Shown: positions 1 through 11,935, numbered from the stretch's first letter. The stretch: DNA of 64,000 bases from Rhytidiadelphus loreus (GCA_947034895.1 OX344761.1:26548863-26612862), one strand, 5' to 3'. Numbers and translations: made by a program. Notes: generated by a model from the sequence alone, not told the origin.

Positions 1-950
1 ATAAAATGGTATAGATTGAAAATCTTGTAGAATATTTGTATTTTAACATATATTGAACCTTATTTTTTGAAAATAATTAAATATTTTGCAGAAAGGTGTT
101 GAAACTACTACTTAGGTATAGTCATGCAAGTATTGTCTTTACAATAAATGCAATGATTGCATGTAAGAATGTTGAAAAATAGGTGTGGAGAACACTAACT
201 TCAACTCTAGCTTTCATATTGTCTTTTTTCCTTTAACCTCCCGTAAGTAATGTAGAATGGTTAATGATCAATGTAGTACATCCCACCATTCTAGAGTCTA
301 GACTAGATGAATCTCTATGGAATCAAGTTTTTTATTGAATTAGAACATTAGAGGTATAGGGGAAGAAAGGGTTGGAAGTTGATTATGAGTTCATGCAACT
401 TTCAAAATTGCATGAGAAACAAAGTGAATATATTCCATTAAATTAGTTGCAAACTTGCAAATTCAATTGTACGTTCAATTTCAAAGACCTTTCAACATAT
501 TGAAGACTATTTTAATCCATATTATGACCAAAAGAAGAAGATTAAACAAATCAGACCATAAAACTCATAATTCAAATCAATTGAAGTCATATTTGAAATA
601 TCATCCATAAGCTCAATGTATTCATTTAAATTTACTTCAAGTTTCAAGCTTTCAATTTTATTATACAAGATTGTTGATTACCTAATATTATGAAAAAAAT
701 TCTACTAGTTTCATAAAATATTGGCATTTAAAAAATTTTCAATCTAAAAGTGAAAAGCAATTGGTAAATATAATAAAAATGATTCAAATAATTTGAAATT
801 TCTTTCAATTCATGAATAGTTTTCTCAAGTAATCATTTCATTTTACACCAAAATACCCTTAGCTATGACCACCATCAAGCCATATTTAGATATTTTAGAT
901 TTTTTTTAAAAGAGTAGAAATTGAACTACTTCATCCCTTCATTTTTTTAG
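1..950. other. AT-rich intergenic DNA
   Basis: No open frame of convincing composition, no tandem array and no terminal inverted repeat was recognised. The stretch is AT-rich like the rest of the non-genic window. Confidence 0.5.
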
Positions 951-2258
951 TTGATCTCTAGAAGCTCACTTTTGTCCACCAAGGGGACAAACGGGTTTTT
1001 CAATAGGCTCCTATACCCTCAATATTTAGAATTTTTTTCTAAAAATGCAAGTATATAATTTTCAATTAATTGAATTTGTTGTTTAGGAGGAACATTTTTT
1101 TTGCAAAATGGAGTTTAGAGGGCAAATCAAGTATGGCGTAGATCTTTAACTTTGAAAGGAGGCAATAGATGGGGTAAGGGGAAAGTTGAAGAGGGTAGTA
1201 AGTGAAGTGATCTAAGAGAATGTCAAGGCTTGGCACAATTTTGACATAGAAACTTTGAATGTAGATTGCAAGAGCAATTCTTTTCTTCAAATTCAACATG
1301 CAATTTGAAAAAGTATTAAAATTTAGCTTCTAATAATATAAAAAATACTTCCTAATTCTAAGAATTGAGAACACACAAAGCCTCTAAAGTTTGTTGCTAA
1401 ATTGTTGTTTTTTAAATGACTTTGAATGTAAATTGTAAGAGTAATATTTCTTCAAATCTAGCATGCAACATACCATCAAAAAGTCCTTCAAATTGTGCTC
1501 CTAATGGTATAAATACAAATGAGAACACACAAACTCTCTAAAGTCATTTCTTACAATTTCACAAATTCCATATCAAAGGAACTATAGTTGGGAACTAAAG
1601 GGAAACATGATGGAAACAAGAAGGGAACATAAGGGGACCCTTTATTCAAAGATGCCTAATGAGTTTGGGTCAAGGATGTATGCATTAGCCTCAAATATCT
1701 ATAGAAATTAGAAGATTCAATTCTTTTAATTTTATTTCTTGGAGCTTGTGGAAGATCAATAAATATTTCAATTTAGCATTGGGATTTTGGGGGGTTTAAA
1801 AGTATGTGGTGGGATACATGAAAACATTGCAATAAAAGTCTATTATAATATAACTGTCAATACCTAGGACATCCTTGCATTGCAAGATTTTTTGGGATGT
1901 ATTCCACCTCTTTATTACCAATGAAAATTGGTGGACATATACCTAAGATGATCTTGATTATGGTAGATTTTTAAATTCAAAATTCGTAGAGCAAAAATTT
2001 CCCACAATTTGTGGTTAAAGTCATGAGAAACTTTTGGGTTAGATTAAAAAATAACTTTCACTTCAAATTGCAATATTTGGCAATCTATATGGTCAAACGT
2101 CATGAAATTCTTGTAACATGTTCTTATAGAAGTGTAGAAGCCAAAATCCTATAGTTGGTTTCCTCCAAAAAATTAGTCAATTTTTCATTTTATTCACTAG
2201 AAATAGTAGTTTTGAGTGATTTCTGACTCATAAAAGGTGTTGATCCTTTAGGGATTAA
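951..2258 (+). mobile_element. Degenerate TTAA/CCCCTAAAG-type element
   Basis: The right end is clear: after a GTTTTGAGTG stretch near 2210 it closes with GATCCTTTAGGGATTAA, ending in a TTAA at 2255-2258. The left end at 951 (TTGATCTCTAGAAG) is a decayed form of TTAACCCCTAAAG, followed by the family's GTCC...GGGGACAAACGGG hairpin at about 976-995. The internal motif CAATCTATATGGTCAAAC at 2081-2098 is shared with other copies in this window. There is no coding capacity. This is the oldest-looking and longest copy, and its interior may hold other insertions. Left boundary uncertain. Confidence 0.55.
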
Positions 2259-2410
2259 ATCATATAAGAAAAAGAATATTTTGAATGTTGCATTTGAGTT
2301 TGACCAAGGTACATTCAAGTTTGCAATCCATGGACTTTGGGTGCATGAACCCTTAGGTGAAACTTCAAAGTCATGTTCTTTGTATGCTCCCATTTTGCAA
2401 CCATGTATAA

Positions 2411-2512
2411 ATTAAAATTAATTAATTAAATAAATAAAATAAAAAATAAAAATAAAAAAATAAAAAAATAAAAAAATAAAAAATAAAATAAAAAATAAAA
2501 AAAATATATATA
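2411..2512. repeat. A-rich low-complexity tract (AAAATA)n
   Basis: About 100 bp made almost only of A with spaced T (AAATAAAATAAAAAATAAAA and similar). It is a simple low-complexity tract with no visible target duplication. Confidence 0.85.
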
Positions 2513-3131
2513 ATGTCTTCTATAAGTTACAAAGCAATCAAATTTTTGGGTGAAAATTAAATTGTTGCAAATTATTGAATAAAAAGTGAAAAAAATTCAT
2601 ATCAAATGCAATACATGCTTAAAAAATCTGAATTTTTCTCTATGGGTGTATATTATAGTGTAGAACATCATGGTGCAAATCAATTTATAGTGTCATTCTA
2701 AAATTAGAAAATCAACACTTTACAATTATAGGCCCAAAGTTCAAATTGAAATAAATTATTGAATTTTAGAAAATTTAGAAAATCTCAACATAGAGTAGAA
2801 ACTAGACTTGATACAATTCATTTTAGTAACTCAAATCAAATTCCAAAAAGATCATTTTTATGGCTAAAATTCAGATAAAGATAAAGGAGTTGCCAAAATA
2901 CATGGATTTAACATTTTCTTGTGTAGTAGGTGAGTAAAAAAGAATATCACGGGAAGGGAAAATCCTACACCATTCATTGAAAGTTAGGTCAAGCAACTCC
3001 TAATGTTAAGATCACGTGTCACATGAATATAAATTCAAACATGTGTGAGAATCAGCGGGTCCCAAAACTTGCAATTTTGGCTTGCAAATCATTCAATCTG
3101 CCATTCACACTCAAGAATACTGTGCACCTCA
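2513..3131. other. AT-rich intergenic DNA
   Basis: No gene, repeat array or element termini recognised. Composition starts to become less AT-rich towards 3.1 kb, where the probable 3' flank of the MAP70 gene begins. Confidence 0.45.
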
Positions 3132-3196
3132 GAATCATTTTAGCACTGGCCATTTAAGAGTCAATCTTAAATGGAATCATTTTAGCACTGGCCATT
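3132..3196. repeat. 23-bp direct repeat pair
   Basis: The 23-bp string beginning GAATCATTTTAGCACTGGCC occurs at 3132-3154 and again at 3174-3196, identical and offset by 42 bp. It looks like a short local tandem duplication in the flank of the MAP70 gene. Confidence 0.8.
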
Positions 3197-3504
3197 GCTA
3201 ATTGCTTCCACACTCTTTCTCAAGATACATGAAAAAATGCCACATATATATTTACTGAAATACTGATTACAACAGTTATCACAGAGAATCAGGTACTCTG
3301 CATTGTCTGCAACACTCAAAAGTCCTGAACTACAGTGATAACTTGCTAAAACCTTATTACAATTTCCTTGTGACAGCAACTGAATTGAAACCCTGAGTAC
3401 AAGAGAAAGGAATTTCTGAAGGGGGCAGAAGGAGAGTACCGGTACATGATACTAATTCTCCTGCCAGACTCACGCTGCGCTCCACTTACAGACACCCTTG
3501 TGTA

Positions 3505-4372
3505 CTCCCAATTGGTTTAGGTAGTTTATTTTACACCAGAGCATTATGTCAAATTGCACCACTCACCAAACCTAGGACAATATCAATACTACTGTAGACC
3601 TTATTTTGCCATGAATTCCTTGGCTACATAACATGGCCAAAAAAGTCTGAACTTCAAAAAAAACATAATGTTCATAAATGTATCTACGGTACATGTACAT
3701 GATCCAAGATGAAGGAAACATGATCCTGACTCAAGGCCCTTGGTAATCCGTAATGAGGTGAAGGGCACAGTCGCTTTATCAATGACTCCTACCAGTCCTT
3801 ACAAGGTCCAATATGGGTATAGCGAAGCGGAGGAGATTCGAAACCATCCCATTGTAACCCAAATTTGGCGGAGGAGACATGACAGAAGCAACTCCAGAAT
3901 GAGGCCGATACCTGAGGGCTTCCCACATACTGGCCTCCAGGCGCAAAGTATCCTTCTTGGCCCAAGGAAATTCAGCGAACTAACCAGACTGGAAAAGGTC
4001 AAGGTGTAACCCGGTATCTTCCAAACCTCTATCTCCCAGTACTGTGGTGGCTCTGAGCACTTTTGAACGCACAACTAAATATACTGGTGCTGACAAGTGC
4101 TTCAATGCCTCACAGTTTGTTACGATAGAGTTCAACCCATATCACTAACATGTCAACATGTCACAAAAGATGGCATGCAAAGCTTCTAATGAGCGAGTTT
4201 CCCACAGTTTTCTATCTTGATTCATGAGCGCACCAACAATGAGGGAGGAATACTGCTACTGTGCAAGAGACTCCAAGATTATGCCTGGCTCACAGACTTA
4301 TCCGGTCTGACAGCTTGCATGGTTTGCACAATCAATTCTAGGTCAGCAAGCCGTTCCACATCACACAACTCC
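3505..4372 (-). other. Probable 3' untranslated region of MAP70
   Basis: This minus-strand stretch follows the inferred stop codon at 4373-4375. It keeps the balanced, non-AT-rich composition of the gene rather than that of the flanking desert. Open frames in it (for example 3740-4009 on the plus strand) resemble no known protein and run antisense. The far boundary is set only by a minus-strand AATAAA at 3530-3525, so the true end could lie further left, up to about 3.2 kb. Confidence 0.4.
3525..3530 (-). terminator. Candidate polyadenylation signal AATAAA
   Basis: A canonical AATAAA on the minus strand, about 840 bases downstream of the MAP70 stop and at the edge of the gene-like composition. 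Plant poly(A) signals are loose, so this is only a candidate. Confidence 0.3.
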
Positions 4373-7300
4373 TCAGGGTGTCTGCCTCAGGGTACCATTG
4401 GATAATCTGCAGACCAAAAGAGAAAACTAATTAAGAAGATGTCAAAAAATTTACGATCTACTTCAGCTCTCTGTGCCTTTGAACGTTCATCTGAACCAGC
4501 TAGAAACAAACAAACTTGAGATTTGAGAGCTTATATTATTGAAAGTACCTTCCGGAAAGAGAAAGCCGCTGTGAACTATTTACAGGTTCCTTTGACACAC
4601 TGAGCCGCCTGGCTCTCCGTTCCTGATCCTTGTCAACTTTCATCGCAGCTACCTCTTTCTCCATTACTGTAACTTCTCTGCGCATTTTCTTGGCTTCCAC
4701 CTCCATAGCTTTGCTCAGAGTGTCGACTTTCTTGGAGAGCATCTGTGGTAAGTGAGGCAAAAATCAGTATTCAATGATGGGAAAATTAACTATTGCCGTA
4801 ATCAAAATTTAAACCTACTCTTAATGTACTGTGCCTGAAAAAGAGACGCACCTCTATAGAATTGTCTTTGTCTTTGAGACTCTGGTCCTTTTCCTGCGAA
4901 GCTTTTCTTAAAACGATGACTTCCTTCTGTAACATATCGTACAGCACTCCCGAGACAGTGTCGTTTACACTCTCTGTAGAACCTTCCGCTGGAGCAGTAG
5001 ACTCTGCTGTGCCAACAGCTTCCGCTCGCTGCTTCACATCGACAGTTTCCTGCTCAGGTTCAGGGCTTACAGGTTCAGTACTTACAGCTACTTCAGGAGT
5101 TGAAGTCTTCCTGACTGTCCGCAGCTCTTCAAATCCATTCGTAAATGGTTTCATCACAGAAAGTGGTCCCGCATCGCATGATTGACCTCCGTCAAAGGAT
5201 TTGGACGTCATTTTTCCACTTTTCAGAATTGGGCCCGTCATGGATCTCAATTGGGTTACAGCAGATCGCCTGGTCCTGGAACCATTGGCAAGTACCTTTG
5301 CTCCTTCATCAGGTCCAATTGACCTCCGCGCATATCCGTTGCTTGTGACACTAGAACTTCGCTTTGCTTCAACTGCAGGCCGGCGAATTGTGCCGTTTCC
5401 AGACTTCAACCCTTCCTCAAGAACTTTCAGACGAAGTTGAAGTTTTTCCTGTACAAAAGGAAAAAGTCAGTGCCAGGCTGCATAATTCTAAGTTTTACAT
5501 CTCCAAGCAAGCAATCGAATATTAATTGTACCTTCAGTTGTGCTTCGGTCTTGGCAGTCTTCTCCGCAGACGCTAGCTTCTCACGAAGTTGCTGCATATC
5601 ACCCTGTTCGCACATCGCACGAAATTGATAAGTAAACATTAGGAGGGCGAGGAATGGCAAACCACTGTCGGATTCCATAATCCAAAATGGAAATATATAA
5701 ATCCAAGAAACAGTATACATTGCCTCTCACATGAAGATGACAGCATATGACAAGTGGCCATTCGAAAATACAACTATGGCGTACTTGATAACAAGAGTCA
5801 AGTTACTCAAGGATTAATCAGACTGGAGTGCCTGGAGTCGCTACCTGTAAGAACCGCCGTTCTTCAAGCCACTGCTTCACAGGCATGACCTTTTCGCTTT
5901 CATCCTTCCAATCATTAGCAACCACAGAGGCCACTCTGTTTGCACTGATTTTGGCTCTTGCAAGTTCACGTTCCAAGGTCCGCTTTACTTCCTACAACAT
6001 GAAATCGATGAAAATCGGCAGAAAGAGACGAACTAAAGTTGGTAATCTCCGTTACATTCTGAGGAACAAAAATGTCATCACCCTTGACTCTGCGGGAAGG
6101 ATTTCTAGATACAGTACTATGCACATACTTCAGACAATTAAAATATTTAGATTCAAGCTTCTTCAGGTGTGCTGTCCCGACTTAATAACCCAGAGCCCAG
6201 CTGTACAATATTTGAAATGGTAAGATCGAACTCATCTAACAGAAATGCTCAAGTTTTAAATCAGTACGAAAAACTCAACGCCCATATCCAAAGATAGCTA
6301 CAACGCAGCAGCCCACGATCAGAGAGATCAACAGCTCAAAGAATAGCTACCCAAGTGTACACGACACAAAAACATTGTAAGGGCTGATTCTCCTTCTCAC
6401 CATCAGTTCCTGGACTTGCCGTTGAAAGTCACGAGCAGCATTCACCGCAGCCCCTCCAGCTAAGACCGCTTCCTCCAGGTCGCGAATTGTTGAGCTAAGT
6501 TTCTCAACCTCATTCACTTTGCTTCTGTGCATTTTATCCAGGATTTTATTCTCTTCCTGCCAACAAACTTACTCTTAGTTGCAGACCTCTTGTAATTGCC
6601 CCCAACAACTTCATAAAGAAAGGAGTAGTTTGCTCTATGCATAAGACACGGTAAGATTTTTAGAGCACCTGACAAATCTCTATCTGCTTGAGGAGCTCCT
6701 GATTGCGGTTCTGTAGGTCGTCCATCATAGCGGCCTTAGCCTCCGCAGCTTGGACAGTTCTCTCTGCCTCGACAAGTGCCGCCTCCTTCGACTTTGTCAA
6801 GCGATCTAGAGCTCTATTGGTATCTTGTAGCTTTGCAATCTGTCATGTCACGAATAACACAAGCTTTACAGTTGAGTCGAGGTCCAGAACGGGGTTGATC
6901 ACCGCAGTAAATAATTCAGAGAAGATTTGGAATAGGTTCCAAAGATAGGAATTACCCTTCCAACAGCAAACCTGCTGAAAAGAGAGCATGATACTTGATT
7001 CTAGCTCCACATTGAAGATATAAAGAGAACAATCCTCTTTCGATATCTACAGTAGAGTTTTAACCGGTTAACCGGAACATAGGATGAGAATTATCAATGC
7101 CGAAACCGAAACGAGACTCCGATGAAATAATTCCAACTAACCTCATGTCGTGAAACCTTCAACTCAGCCTCCAATGGAGCAAGGATAGCCTCGAGTGAAG
7201 GCATATCATTATCCTTTTGAGAAGCCTGAACCCTTCGTAGAGTTGCTTCTGCTGCATTCTGTGCGGTGACTGCTGCTTTTTTCTCGTCATTGATTCTCTT

Positions 7301-8508
7301 CACTTCAAGATTCTGTCAACCCTCAGTGAGATTAGAAATATAGTTGCTCGTGGTACCAGTACGCATAAACTTTACTGCCAGCCCGTGCAGTTATAAAAGA
7401 TAGGACATCAGAACAGTCTTGAATCGGTACCTTGTTGTCGAGAAGAAGCAAGGTGCCATTCAATTTCTCATCGACCTTCTCCCACTCCTCGGAAAGCTGC
7501 ACACGATCATCACAGAAACTCAACCTAAACTCCAAACAGTGTCTTCGAGGAAATCTTTCCCAATTATATCAAAAAAGAGGAGCCGTCTAACGCCACCATG
7601 TGAATTCAATTACTCGACACTCACAGTAGGTTAAAAAAAATCACTAAGTTGCGCTGCCACATGCAACTGAATGCGTACCTCATCCACTGCTTTCTGTTTC
7701 AGGCGGTCGGAGAGTCGGAGAGATTTGATCTCCGCTTGAGCATCCGCCAATACGCGATTCTTATCTAAAACAACGACACCAAGTTAATACGATTCTGCTT
7801 CCGGGATGCCCTACAACCTCTCAGCTAGTGATTCACCACCAGTACAACATAATCAAATGCTCCTTCCATATCTCCGGACTTAACTCGTACATTTCAATTA
7901 CTCCCATAGATCTGGTACTCCCTAATGCCACGATACTAGTAATATGAGCGGCACAAAGAATCAAGAACGATGTACTCCCCGCCAAGAAACTCCTCGGCAC
8001 AACAAGACGCTCAAGAACGACATGCTCTGATCTCACAACAGTACGTCGACCAAGGAAAACCTGCACTATTCCCCCCGGAAAACCTAAGAAACTACCCTGC
8101 GATCGCTTCTCCCACACTCCCAGTCCAGGGCGCCTTACCCCTAACTTCGTTCTCTAACCGCGTGAGCTCCAACCGCACCGGATCCGAGCCATTGAAATGG
8201 TTCATCAAATCCCCGGTCGCATACCCGGGCCGCGTCGTACTGCTTCTGCGTCTAGGTTTCTCCTCCGACTTCGGCACTGTAGGCAAATGATACGCATTCG
8301 CGTAGTCCGAGCTCCGCCTCTTATCCCCGTGCACTTTGTTGCTGTTGTTGTTGTTGTTGTTGCTGTTACTGTTGCTGTTCGTGTTGCTGTTGGTGTTATT
8401 TTTATTGTTATTCCGACCATCGAGCGAGTTGTCATCGTCCTCTACACTACTACTCATCGAATCCGCCATTGGCCTCCCTAACAACTTCCTAGGCACTCTG
8501 GAAGTCAT
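4373..8508 (-). CDS. MAP70: Microtubule-associated protein of the MAP70 family
   Basis: Eleven exons were joined by hand, all with GT-AG splice sites and a continuous frame: 8508-8139, 7764-7679, 7496-7431, 7312-7142, 6839-6669, 6556-6401, 5991-5845, 5603-5532, 5448-4852, 4742-4549, 4406-4373, giving 687 residues. The family is plant-specific, about 600 residues, and binds cortical microtubules through long coiled coils; in Arabidopsis it helps pattern secondary walls. Landmarks matching the family are LELTRLENEVR (113-123), EWEKVDEKL (156-164), AEATLRRV (195-202), LTKSKEAAL (245-253), LEEAVLAGGAA (315-325), VMPVKQWLEERRFLQ (375-389) and KAMEVEAKKMRREV (623-636). Residues 124-413 are mostly heptad-rich helix, 430-590 a basic Ser/Pro-rich linker, and 590-660 a second coiled coil. 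Residues 33-57 are an Asn/Ser tract. The start is the first in-frame ATG, with an in-frame TAG upstream at 8529-8527; a second Met, at residue 14, is possible. The last exon (11 residues) is the weakest call. Confidence 0.93.
8336..8410 (-). repeat. Asn-codon microsatellite in MAP70 exon 1
   Basis: A (GTT)n-like run on the plus strand reads as AAC/AAT/AGC codons on the minus strand and encodes the low-complexity Asn/Ser stretch at residues 33-57. It lies N-terminal to the conserved MAP70 region and is probably length-variable. Confidence 0.85.
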
Positions 8509-9412
8509 CGCCACGCTCCGCCCCCCCTACTACACCTCAGTCCCAAATTCCACGCTCCTCACACTCCCCCCTCACATTCGACACAACCATGACAACATCC
8601 ATGGCTGCGTCTCCCGTACTCGTACCCCTCCACCCTCCCCCTCATCCCTTCGTCGTCGTCGTCGTCGTCCTCCTCCCAATCATCCCTGCCCTAAATGCTC
8701 CCCCTCGCTCTCCGGCCTCACCATACCGCCACTCCACTCCACTCCACCTCCCAAATCAGGGCTCCATCCCACCCAGCCCGCGCTCCACACTACCGAAACC
8801 CACCTCAATCAATCGCACCCAATGCCGAAGCGCTACTTTACTCCGGGCGACGACGAGCTGCACCTCCTTCGATGAGCTTGTTGTGATGCATCCCGCCAGC
8901 TTCGCTTCACTCCACACTTCACACTTCACACATCACACTTCACTTAAGCTTAGCTGCGGTGGTGAGCGAGCTATGGCGCTTGCTTTCGCGTGGTTGCGTT
9001 GCAGGGGTGCTGTGGCAATGGGCCGTGGCAGTGGCGGGGTGGCGATGGGGGGGGTGAGATGGTGTCAGGGGCGATGGCGGGGAAGGGTGATGTGCACTTG
9101 CCTTGCCTGGGAAACCGACCAGCCCGTCTCAGGCCCCCAGCGTAAGTTATGATGATGGAGGGGGAAGAGAGAGAGAGAGAGAGAGAGAGATGGGAACCAG
9201 GGAACCAGGGAACTACAGTAGGGAACTCCAGGACTCGAGAACTCGAGAAGGCTTTTTTCTTTTCTTTCTTTCAAACTTACTCAGGAGCAGCAGCAGCAGC
9301 CAGCAGCAGCCCTGGCAACATGAGTGGGAGTGTCTCTCTCTCTCTTCTCTATTTCTCTGGAATTGCACTAATTGGTGAATACAGCAGGCAAGGCTGGTGG
9401 TGTGTACAGTAG
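8509..9412 (-). other. Probable 5' leader of MAP70
   Basis: Between the start codon and the TATA-like site lies about 900 bp with gene-like composition, C/T-rich on the plus strand near 8520-8840 and with CAG/CTC microsatellites near 9285-9345. Long open frames on the plus strand here (for example 8336-8875 and 8589-9152) are low-complexity Pro/Ser/His-rich translations and look like compositional artefacts. An unspliced leader this long is plausible for a plant gene, but a leader intron cannot be excluded. Confidence 0.4.
9167..9190. repeat. (GA)12 microsatellite
   Basis: Twelve uninterrupted GA units on the plus strand, read as (TC)n in the sense of the MAP70 transcript. TC-rich tracts are common in plant leaders and core promoters. 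Confidence 0.95.
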
Positions 9413-9439
9413 TAGCATTAGGGAGGGGCACTGGCTGTC

Positions 9440-9447
9440 CTTTTATA
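9440..9447 (-). promoter_or_regulatory. TATA-like box of MAP70
   Basis: The plus-strand TTTTATA reads TATAAAA on the minus strand. Transcription would start about 30 bp downstream, near 9405-9415. The upstream 9450-9560 stretch is notably GC- and CpG-rich, unlike the flanking DNA, which suits a promoter. No transcript evidence is available. Confidence 0.45.
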
Positions 9448-9984
9448 CCTACGCCCCGACGGATGGACACCCGGACGGAAGTCCCCGGAGTCCCGGAAGC
9501 CCCAGTTGCTTTGGCCCGAGCCGGGACAAAAACTATGGCCACCCGGGTTTGGCGCACGCCATGGCAAGTGCATTCTTTTTCTTTTGGGGGGTTCTTATTA
9601 GTTTAGTGTTGGGGTTGGGGGGGATGGAAGTGACACTGTTCTTTTGCTGAAAAAGGGCTGTGTGCTGAAACCATGACAGGTACCATAGTGCATGCCCTGC
9701 TTCTGGACCATGGCAAGGTTGCCGTCCAGACATTCTTTTGGATTAGTTTAGTTTTTGGATGAAAGTGGGGGTGGGGCCAGGGTGGGGCCGGGCAGGGGGC
9801 AAGGGGCCAGGGGGAGCTGGAATGGTAATAACTTAGTAACGTAGAATTTGGGTAACATTGAAAGGGAAAGGGGAAAAGGGTTGTGGTCAAAGTATGATAG
9901 AAACCCAACCCCATGGAGTCCTCGCTCTGCACCATGGGCCAGTCTGGGGTCCAGGCATTCTTTTTGTTTAGTTTTGGGATCTAA
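9448..9984. other. GC-rich upstream region of MAP70
   Basis: Rich in C/G, with CpG-dense sequence up to about 9560 and G-runs (GGGGTTGGGGGGG, GGGGCCAGGGGG) at 9610-9815. No convincing coding frame. Probably the upstream promoter region. Confidence 0.35.
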
Positions 9985-10345
9985 GTGAAACTTTTCTTTT
10001 GGCTGCAATGGTAAAACTTTTCTTTTGGCTGCAATGGTAAAACTTTTCTTTTGCCGCAATGGTAAAACTTTTCTTTTGCCGCAATGGTAAAATATTCTTT
10101 GGCTGCAATGGCAAAGTTTTCTTTGGCTGCAATGGCAAAGTTTTCTTTGGCTGCAATGGCAAAGTTTTCTTTGGCTGCAATGGCAAAGTTTTCTTTGGCT
10201 GCCAATGGTAAAGTTTTCTTTTGCTGCAATGGTAAAACTTTTCTTTTGCTGCAATGGTAAAACTTTTCTTTTGCTGCAATGGTAAAACTTTTCTTTTGGC
10301 TGCTATGGTAAACTGAACTTTTTTTCTTTTGCTGCCAATGGTAAA
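9985..10345. repeat. Minisatellite, about 14 units of 23-27 bp
   Basis: Tandem copies of a unit close to CTTTTCTTTTGGCTGCAATG plus GTAAAA. The middle units (about 10085-10200) form a shorter homogeneous subtype containing AATGGCAAAG. Because unit length varies by single bases, all minus-strand frames stay open and give repetitive translations (AKEKFYHCS and similar). These are artefacts, not a protein. Confidence 0.92.
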
Positions 10346-10713
10346 CTGAAAGGATTTGGTGCAGTAACTGGAATTCTGGTACCTTGGAGGGATAACGTAA
10401 ACACATACCATGCCAAGATTGCAGTCAAGGCATTCTTTTGTTCAGTTTTGTTTTTTGACGCAAGCCAAACTGAAAAGGACTTACTGCAGTCAGGAACCGG
10501 ATTTGGGTAACATGGACAGACATGAAAAAATTGATGGCTGTTCCACATTACGGTATGGACAGGTCAATCTGCAGCATGTCAATCAAGTACCAACACTCCT
10601 TTTATTCAATGTAATGTAGTTTTTATGCAAGTGAAATGAATGGTTTCATTGCCATATGGTCAAACTTTTGTTTTGGAGTGCAATTTAATCCAAACGAGAG
10701 TCCAGTTTTAATG

Positions 10714-10878
10714 CATTACAAAAAAAAAAGGGTGTTTTAAGTATAGTATTAGGAGTAATGACCTTTTTAGGAGATATGTGTTTTCAATAAAAATTTGCTG
10801 AAAATCTCCTATAAAAGTCATTATTGTTAGGACTACACTCTTGGGACTATACTTAAAACACCCCTTTCTCTTATAATG
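10714..10878. mobile_element. CACTA-like foldback MITE, copy 1
   Basis: A 165-bp near-palindrome: the left end CATTACA plus an A-run and GGGTGTTTTAAGTATAG mirrors the right end CTATACTTAAAACACCCC...TTATAATG. Flanks are ATG (10711-10713) and ATG (10879-10881), a 3-bp target duplication as expected for the CACTA superfamily. Other copies end CTTGTAGTG, the classic CACTACAAG terminus. Confidence 0.75.
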
Positions 10879-11238
10879 ATGTTCAGTTATTTTTTTGTTA
10901 CATGAGACTATCTATCATCTATTAATGTGTTTTATTAATTTTGCTATAATTTTTAAATTGATAAGTACAAATATATTGGTATTAATAATCAAAATAATTC
11001 AATTGATTTGGAGATTCTACAAGAGAGAAAAGTGTCTATGAAGAATAGTGTGAAAATGTTTTCAAATAATTTGTTTTTCTTTCTTACATGCACTACACCC
11101 TTGGTAATGATCTTCAAGTCAAAACACAACCATCAAGCTAAATTTAGCCTTGATATAATTGATTGATAAAATTTTAAAGATTTTCATGTGTCGAAATTAC
11201 TCTCAAGTTGACCAAGGTGTTTTCACTTTGCAGATGCG

Positions 11239-11437
11239 CACTATAAGAAAAAGGTGTGTGTTAAGTATAGTCCTTCTAGTGTAGTCCAATAAGTAATGAC
11301 CTTTTAGGAGATTTTTAGTAAAATTTTACTAAAAAACATATATTTTGTGGAAAATCTCCCTAAAGATTACATCTTTTAATCTTGTGTTTAGGACTATACT
11401 TCAAAACTCACTTAAAACACCCCTTTCTCTTGCAATG
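11239..11437. mobile_element. CACTA-like foldback MITE, copy 2
   Basis: Same family as the copy at 10714: starts CACTATAAGAAAAAGG, contains a GACCTTTTAGGAGATTTTTAG inner arm with its reverse complement, and ends AAACACCCCTTTCTCTTGCAATG. About 199 bp. The flanking trinucleotides do not match (GCG/CTA), so the ends or target have mutated. Confidence 0.7.
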
Positions 11438-11592
11438 CTAACATCATATACTTACAAATAGTGGAAATCTTCATTTTTGTGCAAAGTAAAAATATTCAGC
11501 CAAGGGGTCTTGAAGTATGTTGAAATTGTTTCACAAGAATGAAAGAAAGTTTTTTTCTCACTTCAAACGCCTATTCAAACATTATAATCTTT

Positions 11593-11771
11593 GAATCTTT
11601 GCAGTCAAATGGGCTAAATTTTTTTCCACGCATTGCCTTACTTGTTTAATATATTTTTTTCTACTTGGATTTTAAAAATTAAGTTTTAATTTTTGATTCG
11701 GACAATGCATCAAAAATTGGCAGTTTGGGACTTTTCCTCTTCCAAAACACCTTTTGGCCTTTAGGGGTTAA
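11593..11771 (+). mobile_element. Right half of a TTAA/CCCCTAAAG-type element
   Basis: Begins with the internal family motif GAATCTTTGCAGTCAAAT and ends TTTTGGCCTTTAGGGGTTAA, with TTAA at 11768-11771. I could not find the matching left terminus, which may have been lost to decay or to the MITE at 11239. Confidence 0.55.
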
Positions 11772-11900
11772 AATCAATGTGGTGTGTTGGGAGAGTATCT
11801 TTGAAATTATATGGGAGCATGAGAAGTGGATGCAAAACATTAGTTTGGAATAAAAATCGCACAATTTACTTTTGAAACTATTCATAATACACAACACAAA

Positions 11901-11935
11901 CACTACAAGAAAAAGTGTGGTATTAAGTACAACCA
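11901..11935 (+). mobile_element. CACTACAAG terminus, partner not found
   Basis: CACTACAAGAAAAAGTGTGG is a textbook CACTA-type terminus, but the interior differs from the foldback MITEs nearby and no reverse-complement end was located downstream. Confidence 0.35.

Noticed and set aside
3740..4074. Opposed frames of 89 and 91 codons
   Set aside because: They lie in the inferred MAP70 3' untranslated region, overlap on opposite strands and match no family I know.
8336..9152. Plus-strand frames of 179 and 187 codons antisense to MAP70 exon 1 and leader
   Set aside because: They begin with poly-Leu from the microsatellite and continue as Pro/Ser/His-rich low-complexity sequence; MAP70 on the other strand explains the region.
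9748..10411. Three overlapping minus-strand frames of 140-168 codons
   Set aside because: They read through a minisatellite in three frames and give the same short peptide motif repeatedly; composition is that of a repeat, not a protein.
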